Origin: Bog-473 sp963742035
GTDB taxonomy: Bacteria > Actinomycetota > Acidimicrobiia > Acidimicrobiales > RAAP-2
Direction: 5' to 3'
Length of the DNA: 64,000 bases
Assembly (NCBI GenBank): GCA_963742035.1
Contig: CAVUKH010000004.1
Span: forward strand, 1 to 64,000
Shown: piece by piece, positions 62,282 through 64,000 of the stretch
Position numbering within the stretch: the first letter of the stretch is position 1
How the letters are laid out: the number at the start of each line of letters is the position of its first letter
Notes under the pieces: generated by a model
Databases searched by the model: none
What the model saw: only the letters and a program-made list of their open reading frames with translations
What the model was told of the DNA's origin: nothing
Translations under genes and position numbers: made by a program

Positions 62282-63385
62282 TCAGGTCGCGGGGGCGATC
62301 TGCAGTGGCTGCTGAATCGCAGTGCCCGCTGTGAGCGACTGGCCGGCGGGGGGGATGACCTGGACCGTGAGGAGGTACGCGGCCGATGGCTTGACGCGCA
62401 TGGTCACGGTGGGCAGCTGCACGGAGGCGCTCAGAGGGAGCGACGTCGTCCGGACCTGGCTCGTCGTCGCGCCGGAGGTCTGGTTGGCCAGCGTGAAGCG
62501 GACGGAGACGTGTGGCTCGTCGGACGAACCCTGGTTGGCCACCACCACGGTCACGCCGATCCGGGAGGTCGGGCTGATGACCGAGACGTTCGCCGGGCTG
62601 CCTTGTGGGGTCGGCAGGGCGGGAGGGGTGAGGCGAATGGTGCGCAGGACGACGTAGTGCGTCGCAGCCAGCGTGGCCGAGGTCGCCACGAGGTCGACCT
62701 GGGCCGCCACACTGCCGGCCTGCCACACCTGCGGGTGGGTCACCCACACCGACGGCGGGAGCTTCCCGTGGCCGGCGCCCGCCAGCAGTGACCGTTGCAC
62801 CGAGCGGTAGAGGTCGTCCGAATGCGCCAGCAACGCGCCGGCCGCGGCAATGCGGTTCGTGGCCTGGGTGGCGGACAAGAGGGCGCTCCCGCCTGCCGTC
62901 ACCGTGGCGGCCATGGGCGGCGCATCGGCGGGTGCGATGGGCTGCATGCCCAGGAATCCGTAGACGGCCGCCCGCAGCTGCGCCACCGCCTGGGCCCGTT
63001 CGGCGAAGACGTCGGAGAACTGGGTCGCCACGGCGCCCAGCGGCGTTGCGCCGGCGGCGACCTGCGCCCGCATCGCCTCGTCGGACGTCTGCTGCACCGC
63101 ACTGTCGAGCGACGCCTGCAACCCCTGGCGGGTCTGCGAAGGCAGGTCGTCGACGATCTTGCGCACCGTGAGTGAGGTGACGTTCGACTGATCGGCCGCG
63201 ACGGCGCCCTGCGCGGCCAGGGCGCGATCCGAGTTGGCGTCGTAGCCCTGCGATTGCCGCGACACCTGGGTGAGGCCGCCCACGAGTATCGCGAGCACGA
63301 CCACCGCTGCAACGAGCAGGGTGACCGGCCGGGCCGGTGATCGACGGCGCGCGCGGCGGCGTGGCCTGCGTGGCGACATCGCCAC
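62282..63385 (-). CDS. Membrane-anchored protein of unknown function
   Basis: I do not recognise this 367-residue protein. It has an Arg-rich cytoplasmic N-terminus (RRPRRRARRRS) and one transmembrane helix (PVTLLVAAVVVLAILVGGLT, about residues 20-39). An Ala/Gln-rich helical region follows to about residue 200. The C-terminal part is rich in beta-strands and Thr/Val (SPTSRIGVTVVVANQGSSDE) and looks like an Ig/CARDB-type fold. The topology suggests an external domain. An ATG two codons in (63379) is an equal start candidate. It lies 26 nt behind the sqdB gene on the same strand, so the two are likely cotranscribed. Confidence 0.7.
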   Translation of the reverse strand: MAMSPRRPRRRARRRSPARPVTLLVAAVVVLAILVGGLTQVSRQSQGYDANSDRALAAQGAVAADQSNVTSLTVRKIVDDLPSQTRQGLQASLDSAVQQTSDEAMRAQVAAGATPLGAVATQFSDVFAERAQAVAQLRAAVYGFLGMQPIAPADAPPMAATVTAGGSALLSATQATNRIAAAGALLAHSDDLYRSVQRSLLAGAGHGKLPPSVWVTHPQVWQAGSVAAQVDLVATSATLAATHYVVLRTIRLTPPALPTPQGSPANVSVISPTSRIGVTVVVANQGSSDEPHVSVRFTLANQTSGATTSQVRTTSLPLSASVQLPTVTMRVKPSAAYLLTVQVIPPAGQSLTAGTAIQQPLQIAPAT

Positions 63386-63411
63386 AGGAAACTACAGGGG
63401 CGCCGGAGGGA

Positions 63412-64000
63412 TTACACCGCGAGGAAGGACGCGTCGGGCGTCTCACCGGACGTCGTCAGGGTGCTGGCGCTCGAACGCCATTGGACGGTGGGGGCGATCG
63501 CCTGGACGTCCACCCGGCTCCGGTAGCGCTCCACCAGCCTGAGGATGTCGGTGATCACCTCGTCCGTCAGGAGGTGGGGCTGCAGGCCCAGGTCGAGGAG
63601 CTTGGTGTTGGCGGCGTGGAAGTAGTGCTCCTCGTTCTCGACCCGAGGATTGGACAGGCCCTCCGCGATGTCGACCCGCGTCGGACAGACCTTCTGGACC
63701 ATCTGCGCCATCTCGCGCACGGAGAAGGACTCCGTGAATTGATTGAAGACCCGGAACTCGCCCCGGTCGGCGGGGTTCTCGAGCGCCAGGGTCACGCAGG
63801 CGAGCGTGTCGCGGATGTTCAGCATGCCGCGGGTCTGGCCGCCGGCGCCGTAGACGGTGAGGGGGTGGCCGGTGACCGCCTGTACGCAGAAACGGTTGAG
63901 CACCGTGCCGAACACGCCGTCGTAGTCGAAGCGCGTCGCCAGCAGCGGGTCGGCGTCGGTCTCGGGGGTGGACTGGCCGTAGACGATGCCCTGGTTCAGA
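63412..64000 (-). CDS. sqdB: UDP-sulfoquinovose synthase, C-terminal part (runs off the window)
   Basis: The partial product reads LNQGIVYGQSTPETDADPLL at the window edge. It continues with DYDGVFGTVLNRFCVQAVTG, HPLTVYGAGGQTRGMLNIRD and EFRVFNQFTESFSVREMAQM. NPRVENEEHYFHAANTKLLD and LGLQPHLLTDE complete the match. This succession is specific to the SQD1/SqdB branch of the extended SDR epimerases. That branch makes UDP-sulfoquinovose from UDP-glucose and sulfite, the head-group donor for sulfolipid SQDG or sulfoquinovosyl glycans. The Rossmann start and the catalytic Tyr/Lys lie beyond base 64000. The C-terminal 15 residues (about from SSASTLTTSG) are not conserved. Confidence 0.87.
   Translation of the reverse strand, partial: LNQGIVYGQSTPETDADPLLATRFDYDGVFGTVLNRFCVQAVTGHPLTVYGAGGQTRGMLNIRDTLACVTLALENPADRGEFRVFNQFTESFSVREMAQMVQKVCPTRVDIAEGLSNPRVENEEHYFHAANTKLLDLGLQPHLLTDEVITDILRLVERYRSRVDVQAIAPTVQWRSSASTLTTSGETPDASFLAV

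Overview
The window is high-GC bacterial DNA that looks like the chromosome of an actinomycete-type organism. The evidence is an acyl-CoA carboxylase epsilon subunit, an MptB-like polyprenyl-phosphomannose mannosyltransferase, an FGE-type sulfatase, frequent GTG/TTG starts and the ribosomal and rpo gene order. The acidimicrobial branch is a reasonable guess, but it is only a guess. I saw no IS element, prophage, integrase or CRISPR array.

Layout. 1-4.8 kb (minus strand): str operon rpsL-rpsG-fusA-tuf running into rpsJ, the first gene of the S10 operon, with a readable promoter at 4765-4793. 5.1-19.3 kb: carbon metabolism, with pccB/accE, ecm, hbd, acetyl-CoA acetyltransferase, ccr and epimerase. 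Together these cover much of the ethylmalonyl-CoA route of acetyl-CoA assimilation. Interspersed are two cyclophilins, aspartate kinase, a SixA-like phosphatase and a TetR/MBL/SRPBCC cluster. 19.4-36 kb: a surface and extracellular region with a Tat-exported phosphoesterase, two sulfatase-superfamily enzymes, a secreted double beta-propeller protein and a lipoprotein. It ends in a three-gene operon: a large membrane-anchored protein with three GH26-like domains, an HlyD-type adaptor and a processive GT2 synthase. 36-42.4 kb: two tandem cysD-cysNC cassettes for APS/PAPS synthesis. 42.4-54.9 kb: rpoC, rpoB, rplL, rplJ, rplA, rplK, nusG, secE, tRNA-Trp, rpmG, tRNA-Met and tRNA-Thr. 55-64 kb: GNAT, MptB-like mannosyltransferase, tRNA-Tyr, YajQ, GtrA, GH1 glucosidase, TesB, citrate synthase, an unknown membrane-anchored protein and the C-terminal part of a UDP-sulfoquinovose synthase.

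How the genes fit together. Thiolase, Hbd, Ccr, epimerase, Ecm and propionyl-CoA carboxylase would carry acetyl-CoA through crotonyl-CoA and ethylmalonyl-CoA towards propionyl- and methylmalonyl-CoA. An 18-bp near-identical operator-like site lies at hbd and between the thiolase and ccr genes, which suggests a shared regulator. The GT2/HlyD/GH26 operon looks like a synthase-dependent exopolysaccharide system. Two PAPS cassettes, one FGE-type sulfatase and SqdB point to active sulfated-metabolite chemistry.

Caution on sequence quality. Between about 0.7 and 16.6 kb nearly every long gene carries single-base frame changes, including the essential tuf. From 17.5 to 64 kb I found none. These are most simply consensus errors in the left part. 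Genes affected are annotated as one CDS across the frame change.
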